Source of the DNA: Aquimonas sp046318115
GTDB lineage: Bacteria > Pseudomonadota > Gammaproteobacteria > Xanthomonadales > Xanthomonadaceae
NCBI GenBank assembly: GCA_046318115.1
Contig: JBKCVA010000031.1
Location: 1 to 64,000 of the forward strand
Direction of reading: 5' to 3'
DNA: 64,000 bases
Below the pieces are notes generated by a model. It was given only the letters and a program-made list of their open reading frames with translations, made no database searches and had not been told where the DNA came from. Position 1 is the stretch's first letter. Each line of letters starts with the position of its first letter. Position numbers and translations under genes: made by a program. Of the stretch, positions 1 to 8,217 are shown in pieces.

Positions 1-1296
1 CATTGCCAAGCCGACATACTGGCCGAGGATCAGGGACTTCTCGCTGACCGGCGCGCCTTTGATCGCTTCGATAAGGTAATACAGCAGATGACCCCCGTCC
101 AAGATCGGTATGGGGAGGAGGTTCATGATGCACAGGCTAAGCGACAGCACGCCGAGGAAGAATAGGAACCAGGCGAGGCCGCGCTGGGCCGAGTCGTTGG
201 CGAACTGGGCGATCGAAATCGGGCCTGACAGGTTCTGTAGCGAGGCCGCGCCGGTCACCATGCGGTAAAGCATGCCGAAGGTCGCGGTGGTGAGTCGCCA
301 GGTCTCGCTGAACGCGGCACCCACTGCTTCTATCGGGCCATAGCGCAACAGGGCGTCGTGTTCCGCAGTCGCTGCCGCTGCACCTACGCCGATGCGCCAA
401 GTGCGCGACTCGCCGTCGCCGCTAGCTTCGGGGCGCAGGCTGACTTCGAAGAACGCGCCCTTGCGCTCGATCGAGGCGATGACGGGCCTCCCTGACTCGC
501 CGGCTGCCCGCACCTTGGGGGCCACTTCGTCGAAGCCACGGAGTGAGAGGCCGTCAAGGCTGCGGATGCGGTCGCCGGGCTCGAGACCTGCCGCTTCGGC
601 GGGTGAGCCCGGAGCGACCATGCCGATCACCGGAGGCAGCAGGATCTGCTGTGGCACCAAGCCGATCTCGCGCATCAGCTCTGATTCCTTGAGATCGGCC
701 GGCAGGCGGCCCAGATCGAGCTGGCGGACCTGCGACTGGCCGTCCACATCAGTGACCTCGACCGCGACCGCGCGACGATCGAGGCCGGCGCCCATCAGGC
801 TCATGGCGACATGGGTCCACGTCTGCGTCGGTTCGTCTCCGATGCGCAGGATGCGGTCACCCGACTGGAAACCCGCCTCGGCGGCGATGCCGTCGGCGCG
901 CCCCACCAGCGGCTGGTAGTCGCCCTTGCCGACCAGGAACATGCCCCAAAGCAGCAGCAGGCAGAGCAGCAGGTTGAAGATCGGACCGGCGGCAACGATC
1001 GCCACGCGTTGCCTCAGGGGCTTGCGGTTGAAAGCCTGGTCGAGCTGGTCGGCAGGCACGTCGGCCTCGCGTTCGTCCAGCATCTTCACGTAGCCCCCGA
1101 GGGGAAGGGCAGCGATCACGTACTCGGTGCCGTCACGGCCGATGCGCGTCCAAAGTGGCTTGCCGAAGCCCACGGAGAAACGCAGCACACGCACGCCGCA
1201 GCGCCGCGCCACCCAGTAGTGGCCGAATTCATGGAAGGTCACCAGGATGCCGAGGCTGACGATGAGCCACCAGATGGAACCGACGATGTCCTGCAT
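1..1296 (-). CDS. rseP: RIP metalloprotease RseP (site-2 protease), 3' end cut by window edge
   Basis: Intramembrane zinc metalloprotease of the M50 family; in relatives it cleaves the anti-sigma factor RseA and remnant signal peptides in the inner membrane. The start ATG lies at 1294-1296 and the HEFGH zinc motif at residues 22-26. The second zinc motif, NLLPIPILDGGH, sits near the C-terminus. 432 codons are visible and families are usually about 450 residues, so only a short C-terminal tail is missing beyond base 1. It is last in the visible part of the pyrH-to-rseP operon, 27 bp downstream of dxr. Assignment is firm from the motifs and synteny. Confidence 0.95.
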   Translation of the reverse strand, partial: MQDIVGSIWWLIVSLGILVTFHEFGHYWVARRCGVRVLRFSVGFGKPLWTRIGRDGTEYVIAALPLGGYVKMLDEREADVPADQLDQAFNRKPLRQRVAIVAAGPIFNLLLCLLLLWGMFLVGKGDYQPLVGRADGIAAEAGFQSGDRILRIGDEPTQTWTHVAMSLMGAGLDRRAVAVEVTDVDGQSQVRQLDLGRLPADLKESELMREIGLVPQQILLPPVIGMVAPGSPAEAAGLEPGDRIRSLDGLSLRGFDEVAPKVRAAGESGRPVIASIERKGAFFEVSLRPEASGDGESRTWRIGVGAAAATAEHDALLRYGPIEAVGAAFSETWRLTTATFGMLYRMVTGAASLQNLSGPISIAQFANDSAQRGLAWFLFFLGVLSLSLCIMNLLPIPILDGGHLLYYLIEAIKGAPVSEKSLILGQYVGLAM

Positions 1297-1323
1297 GCGG
1301 TCTTCGCGTCCTGGGTGAGGGCT

Positions 1324-2493
1324 TCAGCGGAGCTGGCTGCGTGCGTGGGTGCGCACCTGGGTATCGAGGTCGAGCAGGGCGGGCAGGCTGTCCGCTCGCT
1401 CGCCGCCGAACCTCTGCAGGCTGGCTTCGATCAGCTCGGGGATGCCTAGAAAGCCCAAGCGGCCCTGAAGAAAGCCTGAAACCGCCTCTTCATTGGCCGC
1501 GTTCAGGCAGGTCGTGGCGGCCGGCCCGGCGCGCAGGGCCTCGAATGCCAGGCGCAGGCAGGGGAAAGCATCTGTGTCGGGCGCCTCGAAATCGAGTCGG
1601 CCCATCTTCACCAGATCCAGTGCCGAGACGCCGGTCTCGACGCGCTCCGGCCACGCCAGAGCGCAGGCGATGGCGGTGCGCATGTCCGGCGGGCCGAGTT
1701 GGGCGAGCAGAGAGCCGTCGAGGTACTCGACCAGGGAGTGCACGATGCTCTGCGGGTGCACCACCACTTCAATGCGCTCGGCCGGAGCGCCGAACAGCCA
1801 GTGGGCCTCGATGACTTCCAGGCCTTTGTTCATCAGGCTGGCCGAGTCGACCGAGATCTTGCGGCCCATGCTCCAGTTCGGGTGCGCGCAGGCCTGCTCC
1901 GGCGTGATCTGCGCGAGGTCCGCGCGCTTGCGGCCGCGGAAGGGCCCGCCCGAGGCGGTCAGCACCAGTCGGCGCAGGCGCGCATCGAACCCGTGTCCGA
2001 CCGCAGGCTGTGGCAGGCACTGGAACAGTGCGCTGTGCTCGGAGTCGACCGGGATCAGCTCGGCGCCCGAGCGCTGGACTGCGTCCATCAGCAGGGCACC
2101 GGCGACGACGATACTCTCCTTGTTGGCCAGCAGCAGGCGCTTGCCGGCTTCGGCCGCGGCCAGCGTGGAGGGCAGGCCGGCGGCACCGACGATCGCTGCC
2201 AGCACGGTGTCGCAAAGCCCGGAGCGGGCGGCGGCTTCCAAGGCCTTGGCGCCGGCGGCGGCCTCCGTGGCAATGCCGCGGGCCTTCAGTCCAGACGCCA
2301 ATGCGGGCAAGCCCGCCGGGTCGGCGATGATGGCGAGTTCCGGTCGGTGCCTTTCGCACAGCCCCAGCAGTGCGTCGACCTGGCTGTTGGCGCTGAGCAC
2401 GGTCGCGCGGAAGCGTTCAGGATGGCGGCCGATCACATCCAGCGCGCTGCCTCCGATTGAGCCGGTGGCGCCAAAGACCGCAACCCGCCTCAT
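1324..2493 (-). CDS. dxr: 1-deoxy-D-xylulose 5-phosphate reductoisomerase
   Basis: Cytosolic NADPH-dependent enzyme that converts DXP to MEP, the committed step of the non-mevalonate isoprenoid pathway. The 389-residue protein begins MRRVAVFGATGSIGG, the nucleotide-binding glycine motif, and matches the family length (about 398). The ATG at 2491-2493 overlaps the cdsA stop by 4 bp (ATGA), which fixes the start and suggests translational coupling. An open frame continues much further upstream, but only as a shadow inside cdsA. Next to uppS and cdsA it supplies precursors for the lipid carrier. Confidence 0.96.
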   Translation of the reverse strand: MRRVAVFGATGSIGGSALDVIGRHPERFRATVLSANSQVDALLGLCERHRPELAIIADPAGLPALASGLKARGIATEAAAGAKALEAAARSGLCDTVLAAIVGAAGLPSTLAAAEAGKRLLLANKESIVVAGALLMDAVQRSGAELIPVDSEHSALFQCLPQPAVGHGFDARLRRLVLTASGGPFRGRKRADLAQITPEQACAHPNWSMGRKISVDSASLMNKGLEVIEAHWLFGAPAERIEVVVHPQSIVHSLVEYLDGSLLAQLGPPDMRTAIACALAWPERVETGVSALDLVKMGRLDFEAPDTDAFPCLRLAFEALRAGPAATTCLNAANEEAVSGFLQGRLGFLGIPELIEASLQRFGGERADSLPALLDLDTQVRTHARSQLR

Positions 2494-3311
2494 AGGCCCA
2501 ACCAGACCTTGCCGACCGCGAACACCGGCAGCGCTGCGACCACGCTGTCGACGCGGTCGAACACGCCGCCGTGGCCGGGGATCAGATGGCCCGAATCCTT
2601 GGCACCGCCCTGGCGCTTGATCACGCTCTCGAACAGATCGCCCAGCACCGAGGCCAGCGCGGTGAGCAGCGTCAGGAGCAGCAGTGCCGGCAGTTGACTC
2701 AAGCCAAGCCCGAGCAGGGCGAAGCAGAGGGTGGACAGCAGCAGGGCAGCGGTCAGACCGCCCCAGAAGCCTGCCCACGTCTTGCCGGGGCTGATTGACG
2801 GACACAGTTTTCGCCCGCCGAAACGGGTGCCTGCATAGAAGGCGCCCGTGTCGGCCGCCCAGACCAGCGCAACGGCGAACAAGGCCCAGCGTGGGCCCAC
2901 GGGCGCGTCGGCATGCAGCAGGGCGAGACCTGTCCAGGCTGGCACGATCAGCAGGAGCAGAATCACCAGCTTGGCCGCGCGCTTCGCGGGCGCATTGCCG
3001 GCCAGCAGGCGCGGGCGCGCCAACCACAGTGTCGCCAGCAACCACCAGACGCAGCCGATCAGGGCGACCAGCGGGTACAGGTTGTGCAGATGGCCGCTCT
3101 GGTGCGAGAGCCAGGCCATCAGCGCGGCTGGCGGCAGCAGCACCGCTGCGCGCCCTGCCGCACCTTCGATACCGATCAGAGCCGCCCATTCCCAAGCGGC
3201 AACCAGGAAGATCACCGCCACCAGCGGCATGAGTATCGACGTGGGCAGCCACAGCACGGCGCTGATCGCCAGCGGCGCCATCAGCAGCGCGGTGGTGACG
3301 CGCTGATTCAT
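2490..3311 (-). CDS. cdsA: phosphatidate cytidylyltransferase
   Basis: Inner-membrane enzyme making CDP-diacylglycerol from phosphatidic acid and CTP, the entry point to phospholipid synthesis. The 273-residue protein starts MNQRVTTALLMAP and consists of successive hydrophobic helices. Near the C-terminus is the CdsA signature region (SPGKTWAGFWGG, then a hydrophilic stretch with IKRQGGAKDSGHLIPGHGG). The ATG at 3309-3311 overlaps the uppS stop by 4 bp, so I reject an in-frame upstream start lying inside uppS. Confidence 0.95.
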   Translation of the reverse strand: MNQRVTTALLMAPLAISAVLWLPTSILMPLVAVIFLVAAWEWAALIGIEGAAGRAAVLLPPAALMAWLSHQSGHLHNLYPLVALIGCVWWLLATLWLARPRLLAGNAPAKRAAKLVILLLLIVPAWTGLALLHADAPVGPRWALFAVALVWAADTGAFYAGTRFGGRKLCPSISPGKTWAGFWGGLTAALLLSTLCFALLGLGLSQLPALLLLTLLTALASVLGDLFESVIKRQGGAKDSGHLIPGHGGVFDRVDSVVAALPVFAVGKVWLGL

Positions 3312-4063
3312 TGGGGGGTCTCCTTCAGCTGTTCGCTGGTGCGGCCGAAGCGGCGCTCGCGGCTGGCGTAGACGGCCAGGGCCTCGTCCAGGACCTCGCG
3401 GCTGAGGTCGGGCCACAGAGTCTCGGTGAAGTACAGCTCGCTGTAGGCCAGCTGCCAGAGCAGGAAGTTGCTGATGCGCTGGTCGCCGCCGGTGCGCAGG
3501 AACAGGTCCGGCGGCGGCAGTTCGGCGAGGCAGGTCTCGGCGTGCAGCAGGGCTTCGTCGATCTGCGCGGGCGCAAGCTCACCTCGAGCCACCCGCTCGG
3601 CCACGCGTCGTGCTGCGCGGGTCATGTCCCAACGGCCGCCATAGCTGGCGGCGATGCTGAGCTGCAGCCCGGCATTGCCGCTGGTCAGCGCTTCCGCGCG
3701 GTCCATGCGAGCCTGCAGGTCAGGCTTGAAATGGCTGCGCTCCCCGATGAAGCGCAGGCGCACGCCGCGGCGGTGCAGCTCTTCGACCTCGCGGTCGAGG
3801 GCGCGAAGGAACAAGCCCATCAGTGCGGAGACCTCCTCGGCCGGCCGCTGCCAATTCTCGCTGGAGAAAGCGAAAAGCGTCAGCGCAGCTATGCCGCGCT
3901 CGATGCACCAGTCGATGCAGAGGTTGACCGCACGCGCCCCGGCCCGATGGCCCAGTGTGCGCGGGCGGCCGCGCTGCTTCGCCCAGCGCCCGTTGCCGTC
4001 CATGATGACGGCCAAGTGGCGGGGCGCCGTCGCGGCGGCCTCGTTCGGTGGAGCGGCAAACAT
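3308..4063 (-). CDS. uppS: undecaprenyl diphosphate synthase (cis-prenyltransferase)
   Basis: Adds eight isopentenyl units to farnesyl diphosphate to make the C55 carrier used for peptidoglycan and O-antigen. The 251-residue protein has the N-terminal catalytic motif HLAVIMDGNGRWAK with the essential Asp, then GHRAGA, and the C-terminal region PDLFLRTGGDQRISNFLLWQ. All are standard for the family. It lies 25 bp downstream of frr and overlaps cdsA by 4 bp. Confidence 0.96.
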   Translation of the reverse strand: MFAAPPNEAAATAPRHLAVIMDGNGRWAKQRGRPRTLGHRAGARAVNLCIDWCIERGIAALTLFAFSSENWQRPAEEVSALMGLFLRALDREVEELHRRGVRLRFIGERSHFKPDLQARMDRAEALTSGNAGLQLSIAASYGGRWDMTRAARRVAERVARGELAPAQIDEALLHAETCLAELPPPDLFLRTGGDQRISNFLLWQLAYSELYFTETLWPDLSREVLDEALAVYASRERRFGRTSEQLKETPQ

Positions 4064-4088
4064 GCCGGCGGGAGCCTGGGGCGCCCGC

Positions 4089-4646
4089 TCAGACCGCCAT
4101 CAGCTCGTCTTCCTTGGCCTTGACCACGCCGTCGACGTCCTTCACGAAGCGGTCGGTCAGCGTCTGGATGTCGGTCTCGGCGCGACGCTCCTCGTCCTCG
4201 CTGATGGTCTTGGCCTTGAGCAGCTCCTTGACCTGCTGGATCGCGTCGCGTCGGATGTTGCGGATCGCGACCTTGGTGTTCTCGCCTTCGCCGGCCACGT
4301 GCTTGGAGAGCTCCTTGCGGCGCTCCTCGGTGAGCGGCGGCAGGTTGATGCGGATCACCGTGCCCGCGGTGTTCGGGGTCAGGCCGAGGTCGGAGGCGTG
4401 GATGGCCTTCTCGATCGGGCCGACCATGGCCTTTTCCCACGGGGTGATCGTGATGGAGCGGGCATCCGCGATGGCCACCGAGGCGACCTGGGACAGCGGC
4501 ATGTCCGAGCCGTAGTAGTTGACCTTGAGGTGGTCGACCAGCGCCGTGGAGGCGCGACCCGTGCGCAGCTTGGTCAGCTCGAAACGCAGGGCTTCGACGC
4601 TCTTCTGCATGCGGTCCTGGGCGTTTTTCTTGATGTCGTTCAGCAT
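4089..4646 (-). CDS. frr: ribosome recycling factor
   Basis: Splits post-termination ribosomes together with EF-G. The 185-residue length is exactly that of the family, and the conserved segment LTKLRTGRASTALVDH is present near residue 25. It lies about 106 bp downstream of pyrH in the usual pyrH-frr-uppS order. That gap is the only sizeable spacer inside the operon and may hold a secondary promoter, although I see no strong -35/-10 pair. Confidence 0.97.
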   Translation of the reverse strand: MLNDIKKNAQDRMQKSVEALRFELTKLRTGRASTALVDHLKVNYYGSDMPLSQVASVAIADARSITITPWEKAMVGPIEKAIHASDLGLTPNTAGTVIRINLPPLTEERRKELSKHVAGEGENTKVAIRNIRRDAIQQVKELLKAKTISEDEERRAETDIQTLTDRFVKDVDGVVKAKEDELMAV

Positions 4647-4752
4647 GGCGGTAACCTCGGTCGGCGGGCGGCAGGGCGCTCGCCTGTTCAGAAGGGGTGA
4701 TGGTTTATAGGCGCAGGCAAGCGCACAGGCAATCCGCAGTGCAACCAGCGCC

Positions 4753-5481
4753 TCAGGCGCCGCGATCCACCAGGGTGCCGATCGGTTCGCCGCGCAGAAT
4801 GCGCATCAGATTGCCGGGCACGCCCATGTCGTAGACCCGCATCGGCATGCCGTAGTCGCGGCAGAGGGCGATGGCGGCGGTGTCCATCACCTGCAGGTTG
4901 CGGGTGATGACGTCCTCGTAGCTCAGGCGCTCGTAGCGCTTGGCCTCGGGGTTCTTCTTGGGGTCCGAGTCGTAGACGCCGTCAACCTTGGTGGCCTTCA
5001 GCATCAGGTTGGCGCCGATCTCGACCGCGCGCAGGGCGGCGGCGGAATCGGTGGTGAAGAAGGGGTTGCCGGTGCCGGCGGCGAAGATCGCGATGCGGCC
5101 CTTCTCGATGTGGCGCACGGCGCGGCGGCGGATGTAGTCCTCGGCGACCGCGTTGATCTTGATCGCGCTCATCACCCGCGCGTAGCCGCCGATCTTCTCG
5201 ATCGCGTCCTGCATGGCCAGCGCGTTCATGATCGTCGCCAGCATGCCCATATGGTCGCCGGTGACGCGGTCCATGCCTGCAGCAGCCAGGCCGGCGCCGC
5301 GGAAGATGTTGCCGCCGCCGATGACGAGGCCGATCTCCGCGCCGGCGCGGCTGGCGTCCAGGACTTCCTGCGCCAGGCCCCGAATGACTTCAGGGTCGAT
5401 GCCGTAGTCGAAACGCCCCATCAGGGCTTCACCGGAGAGCTTGAGCAGGACGCGTCGATACTTCAGGGGGGCGCTGTTCAC
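4753..5481 (-). CDS. pyrH: UMP kinase
   Basis: Phosphorylates UMP to UDP in pyrimidine nucleotide synthesis; hexameric and allosteric in bacteria. Residues KYRRVLLKLSGEAL near the N-terminus and the segment VIGGGNIFRGAG are characteristic, as is AGTGNPFFTTDSAA. I chose the GTG at 5479-5481, giving 242 residues, because GGAGAG lies about 7 nt upstream and this matches the 241-residue family length. An ATG at 5502 would add seven atypical residues (MCRRRAP). It is the first gene of the cluster here; rpsB-tsf, its usual upstream neighbours, are not adjacent. Confidence 0.95.
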   Translation of the reverse strand: MNSAPLKYRRVLLKLSGEALMGRFDYGIDPEVIRGLAQEVLDASRAGAEIGLVIGGGNIFRGAGLAAAGMDRVTGDHMGMLATIMNALAMQDAIEKIGGYARVMSAIKINAVAEDYIRRRAVRHIEKGRIAIFAAGTGNPFFTTDSAAALRAVEIGANLMLKATKVDGVYDSDPKKNPEAKRYERLSYEDVITRNLQVMDTAAIALCRDYGMPMRVYDMGVPGNLMRILRGEPIGTLVDRGA

Positions 5482-5834
5482 TGGGGCTCTCCGGCGGCAC
5501 AAAACCGCCGCATTCTAGCGGTTCGCGACGATCTCTGCTGCACAGCGGTGCAGGGAATGCGAAGAAGTCGGGCGAGGATCGGACGTTTCGAGGGATGCGC
5601 GAGCCGTGTCTATTGGATCGTCAGCATGCGGCAGGGTCGCGTCGACTCATGGGATGGGCCCTGGCCTGCCATGGCACCGACAACGCCTAGTGCAGGGACG
5701 CGGGGCCGGGAAGCCTTTGCGCCGTCAGGGCTTTGGATGTCGGGGGCCCAGTACAAAGGCTGCACCCGCCGCGCGCGAAGTGTGGTGACTCAAGGGCGGG
5801 GCGGCATTTGGCTCATGGTGGGCCTGGCCCCACC
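5482..5834. other. non-coding spacer upstream of pyrH
   Basis: About 350 bp between pyrH and hslR with no convincing gene. Short open frames here are GC-rich shadows without ribosome-binding sites. The pyrH operon promoter should lie here, but I cannot pick a clear sigma-70 site. Confidence 0.5.
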
Positions 5835-6254
5835 CTAAAGCATCTCTATGTCGCCGAGCGCGCGGATGAGGCGGCGGGCTTTCTTGTTGGGGCGCGTTTC
5901 CGGCGGCTGGTAGCCGGCGCGCTCGGCAGCGCGAAGCGCCGCCTGTTCAAGGCGGCGCGCTTTCGAAGCTTCGGATTCGAGGTAGAGGGCCTGCGCCACC
6001 GGGGCGGGTCCGCGGCTGTCGGAGACCCCGAGCACCTCAATCTCGTAGCGCTCACCGGCGCGTTCGATGGTGAGCCTGGTGCCGACGCGCACGCCGCGCG
6101 AAGGCTTGGCCGGCTGGCCGTCGACCTCGATCCGGTGCGCCTCGATCTGTGCCTTGGCCAGCGCGCGGGTCTTGAACCAGCGCGCCGCCCACAGCCAGAC
6201 GTCGAGGCGGACGCTTTCCGCCTCGACCGCGACTGTCGAACCGGGCCCGCTCAC
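5835..6254 (-). CDS. hslR: Hsp15-like S4-domain RNA-binding protein
   Basis: Heat-shock protein 15 binds free 50S subunits that carry a nascent chain with its peptidyl-tRNA and helps ribosome rescue. The 139-residue protein has an N-terminal S4 domain (VRLDVWLWAARWFKTRALAK) and a basic C-terminal tail containing RPNKKARRLIR, as in E. coli HslR (133 residues). The GTG start at 6252-6254 overlaps the htpG stop (GTGA). Co-transcription with the chaperone htpG fits a shared heat-shock role. Few alternative assignments are plausible. Confidence 0.9.
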   Translation of the reverse strand: MSGPGSTVAVEAESVRLDVWLWAARWFKTRALAKAQIEAHRIEVDGQPAKPSRGVRVGTRLTIERAGERYEIEVLGVSDSRGPAPVAQALYLESEASKARRLEQAALRAAERAGYQPPETRPNKKARRLIRALGDIEML

Positions 6255-8140
6255 GCCGCCAGCAGCAGGCGATTGACGCGGCGGATGAAGCCGGCCGGAT
6301 CCTCCAGCGGCGCGCCCTCGGCCAGCTGCGCCTGCTCGAACAGGACCAGGGCCAGCTCCTCGCGGCGCTCGCCATCGCTTTCGCCCTCGAAGCGCTTGAG
6401 CAGGGCGTGCTGCGGATTGATCTCCAGGATCGGCTTGGGCGTTGGCACGTCGTGGCCGGCGGCGCGCATCATCCGCTGCAGGTGCAGGGCCATGTCGTAC
6501 TCCTCCAGCACCAGGCAGGACGGCGACTCGGTGAGGCGTTGCGACACCCGCACCTCGCGCACGCGCTCGCCCAGCGCGGCTTTCAGGCCTTCCAGCAGCG
6601 GCGCCGCCGCCTTGCTGGCTTCCGCATGCTGCTTCTTCACTTCCTCGGCATCGGGCAGGTCGCCGAGGTCGAGTTCGCCCTTGGCGATGTTCTTCATCGG
6701 CCTGCCGTCGAACTCGCGCAGATAGCCGCTCATCCACTCGTCGATGCGCTCGTGCATCAGCAGCACCTCGATGCCGCGTGCCTTCAGCGCCTCCAGCTGC
6801 GGGCTGTTCGCAGCCGCCGTCCAGCCGTCGGCGGTGAGGTAGTAGATCGCCTTCTGCCCGGCCGGCATGCGCGCGACGTAGTCCTCCAGCGAGTGCAGCT
6901 CGTCGGCCTTGGCACTCTTGGTGCTGGCAAAGCGCAGCAGCTTGGCGATGCGCTCGGCATTGGCGGTGTCCTCGCTGAGGCCCTCCTTCAGCACGCTGCC
7001 GAAGGCGTTCCAGAACTTCAGGTACTTGTCGGCGTCCTCGCGGGCCAGTCGATCCAGCAGGTCGAGGATGCGGCGGGAAACGGCCGACTTCAGCTTCTCG
7101 ATCTGGCGGTTGTTCTGCAGCAGCTCGCGCGAAACGTTCAGCGGCAGGTCGTCGGAGTCGACCACGCCGCGCACGAAGCGCAGGTAGCTCGGCAGCATCT
7201 GCTCCGACGCATCCATGATGAAGACGCGCTTGACGTAGAGCTTCAGCCCCTTGCGCTGGTCGCGGTCGAACTGGAAGTCGAAGGGCGCGCGCTCGGGCAC
7301 GAACAGCAGGCTGGTGAAGTTCTGGTTGCCCTCGACGCGGTTGTGGGTCCAGGCCAGCGCATCGGCGAAGTCGTGGCTGATGTGCTTGTAGAAGGCCTGG
7401 TAGTCCTCGTCCTTGATCTCGGATTTGGGCAGGGTCCACAGGGCCTTGGCCTCGTTGAGGGTTTCCAGCTCGGGCGCTGCAGCTTCCTCGCCCTCCTTGC
7501 CCTCGACCGGCTTGGCCATGCGGATCGGGAACGCGATGTGGTCGCTGTAGCGACGCACGAGCGACTTCAGCGTCCAGGCCTGCAGGAACTCGTCTTCCTC
7601 AGGCTTCAGGTGCAGGATCACCGAGCTGCCGCGCTGGGCGCGCTCAGCCGGCTCCAGGGTGAACTCGCCGCTGCCGTCCGAGCTCCAGCGCCAGGCTTCG
7701 TCGCTGCCGGCTCTGCGGCTGACCACGTCGACGCGGTCGGCGACGATGAAGGCCGAATAGAAGCCGACGCCGAACTGGCCGATCAGCTGGGCATCGCCCT
7801 TCTGCGCTTCCGAAAGCTGAGCCATGAAGGCGCGGGTGCCCGAGCGGGCAATGGTGCCGAGGTGCTCGATCAGCTCCTGCCGGCTCATTCCGATGCCGGT
7901 GTCGCGGATCTCCAGCGTGCGCGCCTCGGCATCCACCACCAGTTCGATCGCCGGATCGCCGTCGCCGCCCAGCAGGCGGGCGTCGGTGACCGCTTCGAAG
8001 CGCAGCTTGTCGCAGGCATCCGAGGCGTTGGAGATCAACTCGCGCAGGAAGATCTCCTTGTGCGAGTACAGCGAATGGATGACGAGCTTCAGGACCTCGC
8101 GGGTCTCGGCCTGGAAGGCATGGGTCTCGAACTGGCTCAT
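6251..8140 (-). CDS. htpG: molecular chaperone HtpG (Hsp90)
   Basis: Cytosolic ATP-dependent Hsp90 chaperone. At 629 residues it has the usual length. The N-terminal GHKL ATPase carries ELISNASDACDKLR, DTGIGMS and GQFGVGFYSAFIVADRV. The middle domain includes RGVVDSDDLPLNVSRE with the catalytic Arg loop, and a C-terminal dimerisation domain follows. It is first of a two-gene unit with hslR. A promoter must lie in the 77 bp between 8141 and 8217, but no clear sigma-32 site could be picked. Confidence 0.97.
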   Translation of the reverse strand: MSQFETHAFQAETREVLKLVIHSLYSHKEIFLRELISNASDACDKLRFEAVTDARLLGGDGDPAIELVVDAEARTLEIRDTGIGMSRQELIEHLGTIARSGTRAFMAQLSEAQKGDAQLIGQFGVGFYSAFIVADRVDVVSRRAGSDEAWRWSSDGSGEFTLEPAERAQRGSSVILHLKPEEDEFLQAWTLKSLVRRYSDHIAFPIRMAKPVEGKEGEEAAAPELETLNEAKALWTLPKSEIKDEDYQAFYKHISHDFADALAWTHNRVEGNQNFTSLLFVPERAPFDFQFDRDQRKGLKLYVKRVFIMDASEQMLPSYLRFVRGVVDSDDLPLNVSRELLQNNRQIEKLKSAVSRRILDLLDRLAREDADKYLKFWNAFGSVLKEGLSEDTANAERIAKLLRFASTKSAKADELHSLEDYVARMPAGQKAIYYLTADGWTAAANSPQLEALKARGIEVLLMHERIDEWMSGYLREFDGRPMKNIAKGELDLGDLPDAEEVKKQHAEASKAAAPLLEGLKAALGERVREVRVSQRLTESPSCLVLEEYDMALHLQRMMRAAGHDVPTPKPILEINPQHALLKRFEGESDGERREELALVLFEQAQLAEGAPLEDPAGFIRRVNRLLLAA

Positions 8141-8217
8141 GGGGCCTCCGGGTTCAGGTGGGGATCAAGGGCGTGTCTACGCCAGCCGCCACGGAATGGG
8201 GCAGGGTGGGGCAGTTT

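Noticed and set aside
2494..3252. A long N-terminal extension of dxr into cdsA
   Set aside because: The conserved Dxr start MRRVAVFGATG and the ATGA overlap mark the true start; the rest is an out-of-frame shadow of cdsA.
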